Below are positions 29,201 through 42,800 of a stretch of DNA of 64,000 nt, piece after piece. The translations under genes and the position numbers were made by a program. This DNA comes from Skeletonema tropicum (Eukaryota; Bacillariophyta; Thalassiosirophyceae; Thalassiosirales; Thalassiosiraceae): assembly GCA_037178625.1 (NCBI GenBank), contig CM074132.1, positions 3,410,001-3,474,000 of the forward strand, in the 5' to 3' direction. Numbering within the stretch: position 1 is the first letter of the stretch; each line of letters begins with the position of its first letter. The notes beneath the pieces are model-generated. The model had not been told where the DNA came from, ran no database searches, and saw nothing but the letters and a program-made list of their open reading frames with translations.

Positions 29201-32200
29201 CCAAAAAAGCGACCACTTGGAGGCGGCGAATAACATTAGCTTTACTACTCGCGCATCCAATAAATAAGCGGTGCTCGGGCAAATGCCCTCGCGAAACACA
29301 CTTCCTTTCAATTGGGCGTTATCATTAACTGGCCTTGACTCCGCTCGGCATAAAATGACAATCAACCATCCTTCCATTCCACCGCCGCCATTTTGGTATC
29401 GTACTTATACTACTTATTCATCATTGTTGTTGTGGAGGAGGAGTAGTGTAGTGGTGGCGGTGGAAGATATACTACTCCTCCACAATGATGATACACAATG
29501 CAACAACTAACACTCCTCCACCACCGCAACAACCAACACTCATTATCTCACTCCACCACTCCTGGGGGAGTGAGCCGGAGGCGAAGTAGAGTTTGGATGA
29601 TTGTGTTGTGTCGCCACTTGCACGTTGCACGTCGAGCGAAGCGATGATGTGAAAGGCGAGTGAGCCGCAAGGCGAAGGAGCTGATGAGCGATGATATCAT
29701 ATATCATTGACACAGCGGTGGTGGAGTGATTAGGGGCAAGTACAATGTTACAGTCGAGCGAAGCGAGACAAAGCGAGACATTGGAACAGGAATGATACAA
29801 CAAATAAAGAATCGAGTGAGCCGTCAGGCGAGGGAGCTGTAATTAATTACGTTAATGGTGATAATGGTGGAAATGATGGCGGTGGTGGAAGTCATTCTGT
29901 TCATTTTGTTCAAATCCACATTTTTCAAGCCGATTCGGGTCGTCAAATTCGGATTCTAGGGGTCGCTTTAGTTGAGTACACTGACAAAAGATTGATATTT
30001 ATTTGGCTTTGAAACTACAACCAATCGATAGAGCGCAATGAGAGCTTTCCAAATCACTACTCATCGCCTTCTTACGACCATTACAAGTCCAGATGGAAAG
30101 GGAAACGTTGTTCACACTTCTCTTGAGCATTGAATGCAGCAAACTTAATCATTCGCTTTCGTCATAGCCATTGCCATTGCTGTTGATTGGTCCGAGATAA
30201 GTGCCCCCCTTGAATCCGCCGCCGACACAGAGGAGGATTCTCCACCACCACCACTCTCATTAGATCCTATCCATCGAGGGCCGAAGCGGATGAATAGATC
30301 TGAGCTCTTCGCTCGATTGCTCAGCGGTATGTTATTTGAGACGGGCATCTTGATTTGAGAATCCGGCATTCACTTTTCACCAACCAACCAACATCAACCT
30401 TGCAGCAGCTCATATATATATACTCACAATGACACTAACGGTCGTATCTTGCCTACTACACGGCCAATGAGGGCGATAAGTGGCGTTTTGGAAAGCTGTT
30501 GAGCAGGTCTATCGATTGGTCGTATAATCAGATTGATTGGACCACTTTGTTTGAATCGAATCGGTCAAAAACGGGTCTAGAAAGTCGCCGACAGCCGACA
30601 GCTTGAAATCCAGCTCTGCAGCCAGAATTTCCAAAGCAGAGGTCAAAATCAAAATATTGAAATATGACAATATGACCACCGTTAGAAAGCTCTCTTCAAG
30701 CTCTATCGATATATACCATTATTGCTATCGAAATAACAATCACTGCTCGGGCAAAGCCCTCGCGAAAAAGAGACCATTTGAAGAAGATAAGATCCATTCT
30801 TTGTTGGTACCTTACACGTGAGATCCAAAAAAGCGACCACTTGGAGGCGGCGAATAACATTAGCTTTACTACTCGCGCATCCAATAAATAAGCGGTGCTC
30901 GGGCAAATGCCCTCGCGAAACACACTTCCTTTCAATTGGGCGTTATCATTAACTGGCCTTGACTCCGCTCGGCATAAAATGACAATCAACCATCCTTCCA
31001 TTCCACCGCCGCCATTTTGGTATCGTACTTATACTACTTATTCATCATTGTTGTTGTGGAGGAGGAGTAGTGTAGTGGTGGCGGTGGAAGATATACTACT
31101 CCTCCACAATGATGATACACAATGCAACAACTAACACTCCTCCACCACCGCAACAACCAACACTCATTATCTCACTCCACCACTCCTGGGGGAGTGAGCC
31201 GGAGGCGAAGTAGAGTTTGGATGATTGTGTTGTGTCGCCACTTGCACGTTGCACGTCGAGCGAAGCGATGATGTGAAAGGCGAGTGAGCCGCAAGGCGAA
31301 GGAGCTGATGAGCGATGATATCATATATCATTGACACAGCGGTGGTGGAGTGATTAGGGGCAAGTACAATGTTACAGTCGAGCGAAGCGAGACAAAGCGA
31401 GACATTGGAACAGGAATGATACAACAAATAAAGAATCGAGTGAGCCGTCAGGCGAGGGAGCTGTAATTAATTACGTTAATGGTGATAATGGTGGAAATGA
31501 TGGCGGTGGTGGAAGTCATTCTGTTCATTTTGTTCAAATCCACATTTTTCAAGCCGATTCGGGTCGTCAAATTCGGATTCTAGGGGTCGCTTTAGTTGAG
31601 TACACTGACAAAAGATTGATATTTATTTGGCTTTGAAACTACAACCAATCGATAGAGCGCAATGAGAGCTTTCCAAATCACTACTCATCGCCTTCTTACG
31701 ACCATTACAAGTCCAGATGGAAAGGGAAACGTTGTTCACACTTCTCTTGAGCATTGAATGCAGCAAACTTAATCATTCGCTTTCGTCATAGCCATTGCCA
31801 TTGCTGTTGATTGGTCCGAGATAAGTGCCCCCCTTGAATCCGCCGCCGACACAGAGGAGGATTCTCCACCACCACCACTCTCATTAGATCCTATCCATCG
31901 AGGGCCGAAGCGGATGAATAGATCTGAGCTCTTCGCTCGATTGCTCAGCGGTATGTTATTTGAGACGGGCATCTTGATTTGAGAATCCGGCATTCACTTT
32001 TCACCAACCAACCAACATCAACCTTGCAGCAGCTCATATATATATACTCACAATGACACTAACGGTCGTATCTTGCCTACTACACGGCCAATGAGGGCGA
32101 TAAGTGGCGTTTTGGAAAGCTGTTGAGCAGGTCTATCGATTGGTCGTATAATCAGATTGATTGGACCACTTTGTTTGAATCGAATCGGTCAAAAACGGGT

Positions 32201-35200
32201 CTAGAAAGTCGCCGACAGCCGACAGCTTGAAATCCAGCTCTGCAGCCAGAATTTCCAAAGCAGAGGTCAAAATCAAAATATTGAAATATGACAATATGAC
32301 CACCGTTAGAAAGCTCTCTTCAAGCTCTATCGATATATACCATTATTGCTATCGAAATAACAATCACTGCTCGGGCAAAGCCCTCGCGAAAAAGAGACCA
32401 TTTGAAGAAGATAAGATCCATTCTTTGTTGGTACCTTACACGTGAGATCCAAAAAAGCGACCACTTGGAGGCGGCGAATAACATTAGCTTTACTACTCGC
32501 GCATCCAATAAATAAGCGGTGCTCGGGCAAATGCCCTCGCGAAACACACTTCCTTTCAATTGGGCGTTATCATTAACTGGCCTTGACTCCGCTCGGCATA
32601 AAATGACAATCAACCATCCTTCCATTCCACCGCCGCCATTTTGGTATCGTACTTATACTACTTATTCATCATTGTTGTTGTGGAGGAGGAGTAGTGTAGT
32701 GGTGGCGGTGGAAGATATACTACTCCTCCACAATGATGATACACAATGCAACAACTAACACTCCTCCACCACCGCAACAACCAACACTCATTATCTCACT
32801 CCACCACTCCTGGGGGAGTGAGCCGGAGGCGAAGTAGAGTTTGGATGATTGTGTTGTGTCGCCACTTGCACGTTGCACGTCGAGCGAAGCGATGATGTGA
32901 AAGGCGAGTGAGCCGCAAGGCGAAGGAGCTGATGAGCGATGATATCATATATCATTGACACAGCGGTGGTGGAGTGATTAGGGGCAAGTACAATGTTACA
33001 GTCGAGCGAAGCGAGACAAAGCGAGACATTGGAACAGGAATGATACAACAAATAAAGAATCGAGTGAGCCGTCAGGCGAGGGAGCTGTAATTAATTACGT
33101 TAATGGTGATAATGGTGGAAATGATGGCGGTGGTGGAAGTCATTCTGTTCATTTTGTTCAAATCCACATTTTTCAAGCCGATTCGGGTCGTCAAATTCGG
33201 ATTCTAGGGGTCGCTTTAGTTGAGTACACTGACAAAAGATTGATATTTATTTGGCTTTGAAACTACAACCAATCGATAGAGCGCAATGAGAGCTTTCCAA
33301 ATCACTACTCATCGCCTTCTTACGACCATTACAAGTCCAGATGGAAAGGGAAACGTTGTTCACACTTCTCTTGAGCATTGAATGCAGCAAACTTAATCAT
33401 TCGCTTTCGTCATAGCCATTGCCATTGCTGTTGATTGGTCCGAGATAAGTGCCCCCCTTGAATCCGCCGCCGACACAGAGGAGGATTCTCCACCACCACC
33501 ACTCTCATTAGATCCTATCCATCGAGGGCCGAAGCGGATGAATAGATCTGAGCTCTTCGCTCGATTGCTCAGCGGTATGTTATTTGAGACGGGCATCTTG
33601 ATTTGAGAATCCGGCATTCACTTTTCACCAACCAACCAACATCAACCTTGCAGCAGCTCATATATATATACTCACAATGACACTAACGGTCGTATCTTGC
33701 CTACTACACGGCCAATGAGGGCGATAAGTGGCGTTTTGGAAAGCTGTTGAGCAGGTCTATCGATTGGTCGTATAATCAGATTGATTGGACCACTTTGTTT
33801 GAATCGAATCGGTCAAAAACGGGTCTAGAAAGTCGCCGACAGCCGACAGCTTGAAATCCAGCTCTGCAGCCAGAATTTCCAAAGCAGAGGTCAAAATCAA
33901 AATATTGAAATATGACAATATGACCACCGTTAGAAAGCTCTCTTCAAGCTCTATCGATATATACCATTATTGCTATCGAAATAACAATCACTGCTCGGGC
34001 AAAGCCCTCGCGAAAAAGAGACCATTTGAAGAAGATAAGATCCATTCTTTGTTGGTACCTTACACGTGAGATCCAAAAAAGCGACCACTTGGAGGCGGCG
34101 AATAACATTAGCTTTACTACTCGCGCATCCAATAAATAAGCGGTGCTCGGGCAAATGCCCTCGCGAAACACACTTCCTTTCAATTGGGCGTTATCATTAA
34201 CTGGCCTTGACTCCGCTCGGCATAAAATGACAATCAACCATCCTTCCATTCCACCGCCGCCATTTTGGTATCGTACTTATACTACTTATTCATCATTGTT
34301 GTTGTGGAGGAGGAGTAGTGTAGTGGTGGCGGTGGAAGATATACTACTCCTCCACAATGATGATACACAATGCAACAACTAACACTCCTCCACCACCGCA
34401 ACAACCAACACTCATTATCTCACTCCACCACTCCTGGGGGAGTGAGCCGGAGGCGAAGTAGAGTTTGGATGATTGTGTTGTGTCGCCACTTGCACGTTGC
34501 ACGTCGAGCGAAGCGATGATGTGAAAGGCGAGTGAGCCGCAAGGCGAAGGAGCTGATGAGCGATGATATCATATATCATTGACACAGCGGTGGTGGAGTG
34601 ATTAGGGGCAAGTACAATGTTACAGTCGAGCGAAGCGAGACAAAGCGAGACATTGGAACAGGAATGATACAACAAATAAAGAATCGAGTGAGCCGTCAGG
34701 CGAGGGAGCTGTAATTAATTACGTTAATGGTGATAATGGTGGAAATGATGGCGGTGGTGGAAGTCATTCTGTTCATTTTGTTCAAATCCACATTTTTCAA
34801 GCCGATTCGGGTCGTCAAATTCGGATTCTAGGGGTCGCTTTAGTTGAGTACACTGACAAAAGATTGATATTTATTTGGCTTTGAAACTACAACCAATCGA
34901 TAGAGCGCAATGAGAGCTTTCCAAATCACTACTCATCGCCTTCTTACGACCATTACAAGTCCAGATGGAAAGGGAAACGTTGTTCACACTTCTCTTGAGC
35001 ATTGAATGCAGCAAACTTAATCATTCGCTTTCGTCATAGCCATTGCCATTGCTGTTGATTGGTCCGAGATAAGTGCCCCCCTTGAATCCGCCGCCGACAC
35101 AGAGGAGGATTCTCCACCACCACCACTCTCATTAGATCCTATCCATCGAGGGCCGAAGCGGATGAATAGATCTGAGCTCTTCGCTCGATTGCTCAGCGGT

Positions 35201-36919
35201 ATGTTATTTGAGACGGGCATCTTGATTTGAGAATCCGGCATTCACTTTTCACCAACCAACCAACATCAACCTTGCAGCAGCTCATATATATATACTCACA
35301 ATGACACTAACGGTCGTATCTTGCCTACTACACGGCCAATGAGGGCGATAAGTGGCGTTTTGGAAAGCTGTTGAGCAGGTCTATCGATTGGTCGTATAAT
35401 CAGATTGATTGGACCACTTTGTTTGAATCGAATCGGTCAAAAACGGGTCTAGAAAGTCGCCGACAGCCGACAGCTTGAAATCCAGCTCTGCAGCCAGAAT
35501 TTCCAAAGCAGAGGTCAAAATCAAAATATTGAAATATGACAATATGACCACCGTTAGAAAGCTCTCTTCAAGCTCTATCGATATATACCATTATTGCTAT
35601 CGAAATAACAATCACTGCTCGGGCAAAGCCCTCGCGAAAAAGAGACCATTTGAAGAAGATAAGATCCATTCTTTGTTGGTACCTTACACGTGAGATCCAA
35701 AAAAGCGACCACTTGGAGGCGGCGAATAACATTAGCTTTACTACTCGCGCATCCAATAAATAAGCGGTGCTCGGGCAAATGCCCTCGCGAAACACACTTC
35801 CTTTCAATTGGGCGTTATCATTAACTGGCCTTGACTCCGCTCGGCATAAAATGACAATCAACCATCCTTCCATTCCACCGCCGCCATTTTGGTATCGTAC
35901 TTATACTACTTATTCATCATTGTTGTTGTGGAGGAGGAGTAGTGTAGTGGTGGCGGTGGAAGATATACTACTCCTCCACAATGATGATACACAATGCAAC
36001 AACTAACACTCCTCCACCACCGCAACAACCAACACTCATTATCTCACTCCACCACTCCTGGGGGAGTGAGCCGGAGGCGAAGTAGAGTTTGGATGATTGT
36101 GTTGTGTCGCCACTTGCACGTTGCACGTCGAGCGAAGCGATGATGTGAAAGGCGAGTGAGCCGCAAGGCGAAGGAGCTGATGAGCGATGATATCATATAT
36201 CATTGACACAGCGGTGGTGGAGTGATTAGGGGCAAGTACAATGTTACAGTCGAGCGAAGCGAGACAAAGCGAGACATTGGAACAGGAATGATACAACAAA
36301 TAAAGAATCGAGTGAGCCGTCAGGCGAGGGAGCTGTAATTAATTACGTTAATGGTGATAATGGTGGAAATGATGGCGGTGGTGGAAGTCATTCTGTTCAT
36401 TTTGTTCAAATCCACATTTTTCAAGCCGATTCGGGTCGTCAAATTCGGATTCTAGGGGTCGCTTTAGTTGAGTACACTGACAAAAGATTGATATTTATTT
36501 GGCTTTGAAACTACAACCAATCGATAGAGCGCAATGAGAGCTTTCCAAATCACTACTCATCGCCTTCTTACGACCATTACAAGTCCAGATGGAAAGGGAA
36601 ACGTTGTTCACACTTCTCTTGAGCATTGAATGCAGCAAACTTAATCATTCGCTTTCGTCATAGCCATTGCCATTGCTGTTGATTGGTCCGAGATAAGTGC
36701 CCCCCTTGAATCCGCCGCCGACACAGAGGAGGATTCTCCACCACCACCACTCTCATTAGATCCTATCCATCGAGGGCCGAAGCGGATGAATAGATCTGAG
36801 CTCTTCGCTCGATTGCTCAGCGGTATGTTATTTGAGACGGGCATCTTGATTTGAGAATCCGGCATTCACTTTTCACCAACCAACCAACATCAACCTTTGC
36901 AGCAGCTCATATATATATA

Positions 36920-37419
36920 NNNNNNNNNNNNNNNNNNNNNNNNNNNNNNNNNNNNNNNNNNNNNNNNNNNNNNNNNNNNNNNNNNNNNNNNNNNNNNNNN
37001 NNNNNNNNNNNNNNNNNNNNNNNNNNNNNNNNNNNNNNNNNNNNNNNNNNNNNNNNNNNNNNNNNNNNNNNNNNNNNNNNNNNNNNNNNNNNNNNNNNNN
37101 NNNNNNNNNNNNNNNNNNNNNNNNNNNNNNNNNNNNNNNNNNNNNNNNNNNNNNNNNNNNNNNNNNNNNNNNNNNNNNNNNNNNNNNNNNNNNNNNNNNN
37201 NNNNNNNNNNNNNNNNNNNNNNNNNNNNNNNNNNNNNNNNNNNNNNNNNNNNNNNNNNNNNNNNNNNNNNNNNNNNNNNNNNNNNNNNNNNNNNNNNNNN
37301 NNNNNNNNNNNNNNNNNNNNNNNNNNNNNNNNNNNNNNNNNNNNNNNNNNNNNNNNNNNNNNNNNNNNNNNNNNNNNNNNNNNNNNNNNNNNNNNNNNNN
37401 NNNNNNNNNNNNNNNNNNN
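36920..37419. other. Assembly gap, exactly 500 N
   Basis: A run of 500 N separates array A from array B. The round size indicates a placeholder, so the true distance is unknown. The last bases before it carry an extra T (acctttgc) compared with the other units, as expected at a low-quality contig edge. Confidence 0.98.
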
Positions 37420-38280
37420 ACACACTCCACTCCTCCTCCAGCCAATCCCAACAACAACGTAGCAATCCCCAACAGCAGCACTCCCTCTTCATCATCAACA
37501 GCAACAACAACTACTGCTACGGCACTGCTGCTGCTGTCGGAGGAGGAGAGGAGTGTGTTGGGGAGTGGCTGTTGTTGTTGCTGTTGGTGTTGGGGATTGG
37601 TTGTGTTATTATTGTTGGAGGAGGGATACGGATACGCAACAACCAAATGATGCCGAGCGCAGCCAAACCAGTTAGTGGATGCGCCGGCCCCAAGTGGTCG
37701 TTCTTCAGCGAAGCGTCATCACCCACCCGTGCCAACCCATCATTGAACACACTGATCGATGCTTCTGTCTTCAGCGCAGCGTTGGGTCGAGCTGTGCCAA
37801 CTGTCATGTTCGAGCAGATGGAAGTGGGAGCGAGCGAGCCTACTTCGACGTACCAATCATCATTAACGGCACCGCATTAAAATTAGTGTGTTTCGTGAGG
37901 GCGACCGCAGGGAGGCCGAACTGTGATTGATTCTACTAATCGATAGAGCTTGAAATGACGATTCCAATGGTTGTTGTTGTTGTTACTCTTCTCTTTTTCA
38001 AAATTCGATTCGATTTGGAATGTGGCGTGGATTCGGGGCTCGGCGTAAGGAATGTAGAGGTCGATTTAGTTGACTACACTGACAAAAGATTGATATTTGG
38101 CTTTGAAACTACAACCAATCGATAGAGCGCAATGAGAGCTTTCCAAAACAATACTCATTGTCTTATTGCGACCATTACAAGTCCAGATGGAAAGGGAAAC
38201 GTTGTTCACACTTCACTAAAGCATTGAATGCAGCAAACTTCATCTTTATACTACAGCGAATGATTAACACTCCAGCTCTC

Positions 38281-38830
38281 TCATGATACAATTCTCTCTC
38301 CACACTTACTTCTACCCGTGTTCATGCGTTTGGCACACATTCCCAATGCACAGTCCAGTTTAGAAAGCTTGTCAATTGATTCTCGAACTTGACTCCTCAT
38401 TTCACTCTCATACACAACATCCTCACCATCACCCTCCTCCTCATCATCTTCATAATCATCACAACATCCATCCTCCGTGCTCAACGTCAACCACGCCATG
38501 GAATAAAATGAATGAAGCAAATCCGGCATGGCACCCACAACCTTCCCAAATCCGCCATACGGGCTTTGACACGTGAGTACATATTCTCGTAATGCCACCA
38601 AGATAAGTGCCCCCCTTGAATCCACCGCCGACACAGTATCCTCCTTCATCACTACCCTCTTTGGTCGTCGGAACAGTCTCGAGTCCATAAATCCACTCGA
38701 CAATCTCCTCCCGATTCACATGCACATCTTCCCCCACACTCCCACAAATCAATTCATCACCGAAGCGGATGAATAGTGAATAGATCTGAGCTCTTCGCTC
38801 GATCGCTCAGCGGTATGTTATTTGAGATAG
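38281..38830 (-). pseudogene. PGGT1B: Internally deleted PGGT1B-like minigene (unit 1 of array B)
   Basis: On minus the unit holds the N-terminus (SNNIPLSDRAKSSDLF, then, after a 7-bp duplication that breaks the frame, FIRFGDELICGSVGEDVHVNREEIVEWIYGLETVP...GGYCVGGGFKGGTYLG). This is joined near 38595 directly to ALREYVLTCQSPYGGFGKVVGAMPDLLHSFYSMAWLTL and the acidic C-terminal region, ending KRMNTGRSKCGERIVS-stop. The middle, including GGSTFCGIASL and the zinc-binding EDTC, is missing, and the fusion is out of frame. Equivalent copies end at 40459, 42639, 44817, 46999, 49175, 51354, 53531, 55710, 57889, 60068 and 62247. Confidence 0.85.
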
Positions 38831-39597
38831 GCATCTTGATTTGAGAATCCGGCATTCACTTTTGATTTTTTGACCTCCACCTTGCTTGAGCAGCTCACAA
38901 TGATGATAACGGTCGTATCTTCCGTTCTAGTAGTCCAATGAGGGCGATAAGTGTCGTTTTGGAAAGCTCTTGAGCAGGTCTATCGATTAGACATACTAAC
39001 GGCCTCATTGGATGACTTTTCTCCAATCGAACCGGTCAAAAACGAGGTCAGAAAGTGATCGGCGGCTTGCAAACCGGCTTTACAGCCCGAATTTTCAAAG
39101 TAGAGGTCAAAAGCCCTCAAAAGAATCAAATTCGACAATATGACAACCATTGGAAAGCTCTCTTCATTCTGCATCGATTAGTACCATTATTATTCTCAAA
39201 TAACAATCATTGCTCGGGCAGGGCCCTCGCGAAAGGACGACAACACTGAGAAAGTAAGATCCAGACAATCGGTTCACGTGAAATCTCAAAAAGCGACCAC
39301 TTTAATGCTGTAAGTACTAATCCAAAGACAATAAACAGAGCTCGGCCGAGGGCCCTCGCACGCTTCGCTGAAGACACTTGCTGTAGATCAGTGTGGTCCA
39401 GACAGTTGGCACGAGCGCATCAGGACGCTGCGCTGAAGAACGACACTTAAGATCTATGACAGTCGGTACATGTACCGTCATTTATTACAACATTAACTTC
39501 CACTTGCCTCGACTACGCTCGGCTACCAATCATCCCTAACATAACAAACATAACAATCAACCAATCTGTTACGTAGCAATTCCTAACAGCAGCAGCC
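38831..39597 (-). promoter_or_regulatory. Presumed 5' flank / promoter side of the minigenes (representative unit)
   Basis: This is the sequence on the upstream side of the minus-strand N-terminus. It is related in all copies (24212-24746, 25502-26100 and each array unit) and more diverged between arrays than the coding stubs. It contains two ggaaagctct...atcgatt motifs about 190 bp apart (38961 and 39151) and two short palindromes, gggcagggccc and ggccgagggcc (about 39220 and 39345). Promoter activity is inferred from position only. Confidence 0.4.
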
Positions 39598-39800
39598 ACA
39601 CACTCCACTCCTCCTCCAGCCAATCCCCAACAACAACGTAGCAATCCCCAACAGCAGCACTCCCTCTTCATCATCAACAGCAACAACAACTACTGCTACG
39701 GCACTGCTGCTGCTGTCGGAGGAGGAGAGGAGTGTGTTGGGGAGTGGCTGTTGTTGTTGCTGTTGGTGTTGGGGATTGGTTGTGTTATTATTGTTGGAGG
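39598..39800. other. CAG/CAA-rich hairpin in each array B unit
   Basis: cactccactcctcctccagcc and ccaatccccaacaacaac on the left arm pair with ggaggagaggagtgtg and ggtgttggggattgg on the right, around a cactgctgctgctgtcgg centre. The left part of the same structure is the first sequence after the gap (37420), and it recurs in every 2.18-kb unit. It is one of the few unit segments with no counterpart in the founder locus. Confidence 0.75.
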
Positions 39801-42800
39801 AGGGATACGGATACGCAACAACCAAATGATGCCGAGCGCAGCCAAACCAGTTAGTGGATGCGCCGGCCCCAAGTGGTCGTTCTTCAGCGAAGCGTCATCA
39901 CCCACCCGTGCCAACCCATCATTGAACACACTGATCGATGCTTCTGTCTTCAGCGCAGCGTTGGGTCGAGCTGTGCCAACTGTCATGTTCGAGCAGATGG
40001 AAGTGGGAGCGAGCGAGCCTACTTCGACGTACCAATCATCATTAACGGCACCGCATTAAAATTAGTGTGTTTCGTGAGGGCGACCGCAGGGAGGCCGAAC
40101 TGTGATTGATTCTACTAATCGATAGAGCTTGAAATGACGATTCCAATGGTTGTCTTGTTGTTACTCTTCTCTTTTTCAAAATTCGATTCGATTTGGAATG
40201 TGGCGTGGATTCGGGGCTCGGCGTAAGGAATGTAGAGGTCGATTTAGTTGACTACACTGACAAAAGATTGATATTTGGCTTTGAAACTACAACCAATCGA
40301 TAGAGCGCAATGAGAGCTTTCCAAAACAATACTCATTGTCTTATTGCGACCATTACAAGTCCAGATGGAAAGGGAAACGTTGTTCACACTTCACTAAAGC
40401 ATTGAATGCAGCAAACTTCATCTTTATACTACAGCGAATGATTAACACTCCAGCTCTCTCATGATACAATTCTCTCTCCACACTTACTTCTACCCGTGTT
40501 CATGCGTTTGGCACACATTCCCAATGCACAGTCCAGTTTAGAAAGCTTGTCAATTGATTCTCGAACTTGACTCCTCATTTCACTCTCATACACAACATCC
40601 TCACCATCACCCTCCTCCTCATCATCTTCATAATCATCACAACATCCATCCTCCGTGCTCAACGTCAACCACGCCATGGAATAAAATGAATGAAGCAAAT
40701 CCGGCATGGCACCCACAACCTTCCCAAATCCGCCATACGGGCTTTGACACGTGAGTACATATTCTCGTAATGCCACCAAGATAAGTGCCCCCCTTGAATC
40801 CACCGCCGACACAGTATCCTCCTTCATCACTACCCTCTTTGGTCGTCGGAACAGTCTCGAGTCCATAAATCCACTCGACAATCTCCTCCCGATTCACATG
40901 CACATCTTCCCCCACACTCCCACAAATCAATTCATCACCGAAGCGGATGAATAGTGAATAGATCTGAGCTCTTCGCTCGATCGCTCAGCGGTATGTTATT
41001 TGAGATAGGCATCTTGATTTGAGAATCCGGCATTCACTTTTGATTTTTTGACCTCCACCTTGCTTGAGCAGCTCACAATGATGATAACGGTCGTATCTTC
41101 CGTTCTAGTAGTCCAATGAGGGCGATAAGTGTCGTTTTGGAAAGCTCTTGAGCAGGTCTATCGATTAGACATACTAACGGCCTCATTGGATGACTTTTCT
41201 CCAATCGAACCGGTCAAAAACGAGGTCAGAAAGTGATCGGCGGCTTGCAAACCGGCTTTACAGCCCGAATTTTCAAAGTAGAGGTCAAAAGCCCTCAAAA
41301 GAATCAAATTCGACAATATGACAACCATTGGAAAGCTCTCTTCATTCTGCATCGATTAGTACCATTATTATTCTCAAAATAACAATCATTGCTCGGGCAG
41401 GGCCCTCGCGAAAGGACGACAACACTGAGAAAGTAAGATCCAGACAATCGGTTCACGTGAAATCTCAAAAAGCGACCACTTTAATGCTGTAAGTACTAAT
41501 CCAAAGACAATAAACAGAGCTCGGCGAGGGCCCTCGCACGCTTCGCTGAAGACACTTGCTGTAGATCAGTGTGGTCCAGACAGTTGGCACGAGCGCATCA
41601 GGACGCTGCGCTGAAGAACGACACTTAAGATCTATGACAGTCGGTACATGTACCGTCATTTATTACAACATTAACTTCCACTTGCCTCGACTACGCTCGG
41701 CTACCAATCATCCCTAACATAACAAACATAACAATCAACCAATCTGTTACGTAGCAATTCCTAACAGCAGCAGCCACACACTCCACTCCTCCTCCAGCCA
41801 ATCCCCAACAACAACGTAGCAATCCCCAACAGCAGCACTCCCTCTTCATCATCAACAGCAACAACAAACTACTGCTACGGCACTGCTGCTGCTGTCGGAG
41901 GAGGAGAGGAGTGTGTTGGGGAGTGGCTGTTGTTGTTGCTGTTGGTGTTGGGGATTGGTTGTGTTTTTATTATTGTTGGAGGAGGGATACGGATACGCAA
42001 CAACCAAATGATGCCGAGCGCAGCCAAACCAGTTAGTGGATGCGCCGGCCCCAAGTGGTCGTTCTTCAGCGAAGCGTCATCACCCACCCGTGCCAACCAT
42101 CATTGAACACACTGATCGATGCTTCTGTCTTCAGCGCAGCGTTGGGTCGAGCTGTGCCAACTGTCATGTTCGAGCAGATGGAAGTGGGAGCGAGCGAGCC
42201 TACTTCGACGTACCAATCATCATTAACGGCACCGCATTAAAATTAGTGTGTTTCGTGAGGGCGACCGCAGGGAGGCCGAACTGTGATTGATTCTACTAAT
42301 CGATAGAGCTTGAAATGACGATTCCAATGGTTGTCTGTTGTTACTCTTCTCTTTTTCAAAATTCGATTCGATTTGGAATGTGGCGTGGATTCGGGGCTCG
42401 GCGTAAGGAATGTAGAGGTCGATTTAGTTGACTACACTGACAAAAGATTGATATTTGGCTTTGAAACTACAACCAATCGATAGAGCGCAATGAGAGCTTT
42501 CCAAAACAATACTCATTGTCTTATTGCGACCATTACAAGTCCAGATGGAAAGGGAAACGTTGTTCACACTTCACTAAAGCATTGAATGCAGCAAACTTCA
42601 TCTTTATACTACAGCGAATGATTAACACTCCAGCTCTCTCATGATACAATTCTCTCTCCACACTTACTTCTACCCGTGTTCATGCGTTTGGCACACATTC
42701 CCAATGCACAGTCCAGTTTAGAAAGCTTGTCAATTGATTCTCGAACTTGACTCCTCATTTCACTCTCATACACAACATCCTCACCATCACCCTCCTCCTC

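Larger units (their letters stand above)
25286..36919 (-). repeat. Tandem array A: 1622-1624-bp units derived from the PGGT1B-like gene
   Basis: Seven full head-to-tail units start at 25286, 26908, 28532, 30154, 31778, 33402 and 35026; an eighth (36650) is cut by the N gap. They look almost identical; units 1 and 3 are 2 bp shorter because of a (TA)n run. Each unit contains, along +: the N-terminal gene stub (minus: MPDSQIKMPVSNN...SSDLFIRFG and GGGFKGGTYLGPINSNGNGYDE), the 5' flank, a hairpin, a G/A-rich stretch with repeated gagtgagccg words, and the 3' flank. Relative to the founder, 23607 is joined to 25286, which deletes the whole middle and C-terminus. The small ORFs that recur in every unit are by-products of the repetition. 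Confidence 0.93.

Noticed and set aside
36851..37880. Long frames spanning the N run
   Set aside because: They are open only because N codons cannot be stops; no sequence supports them.
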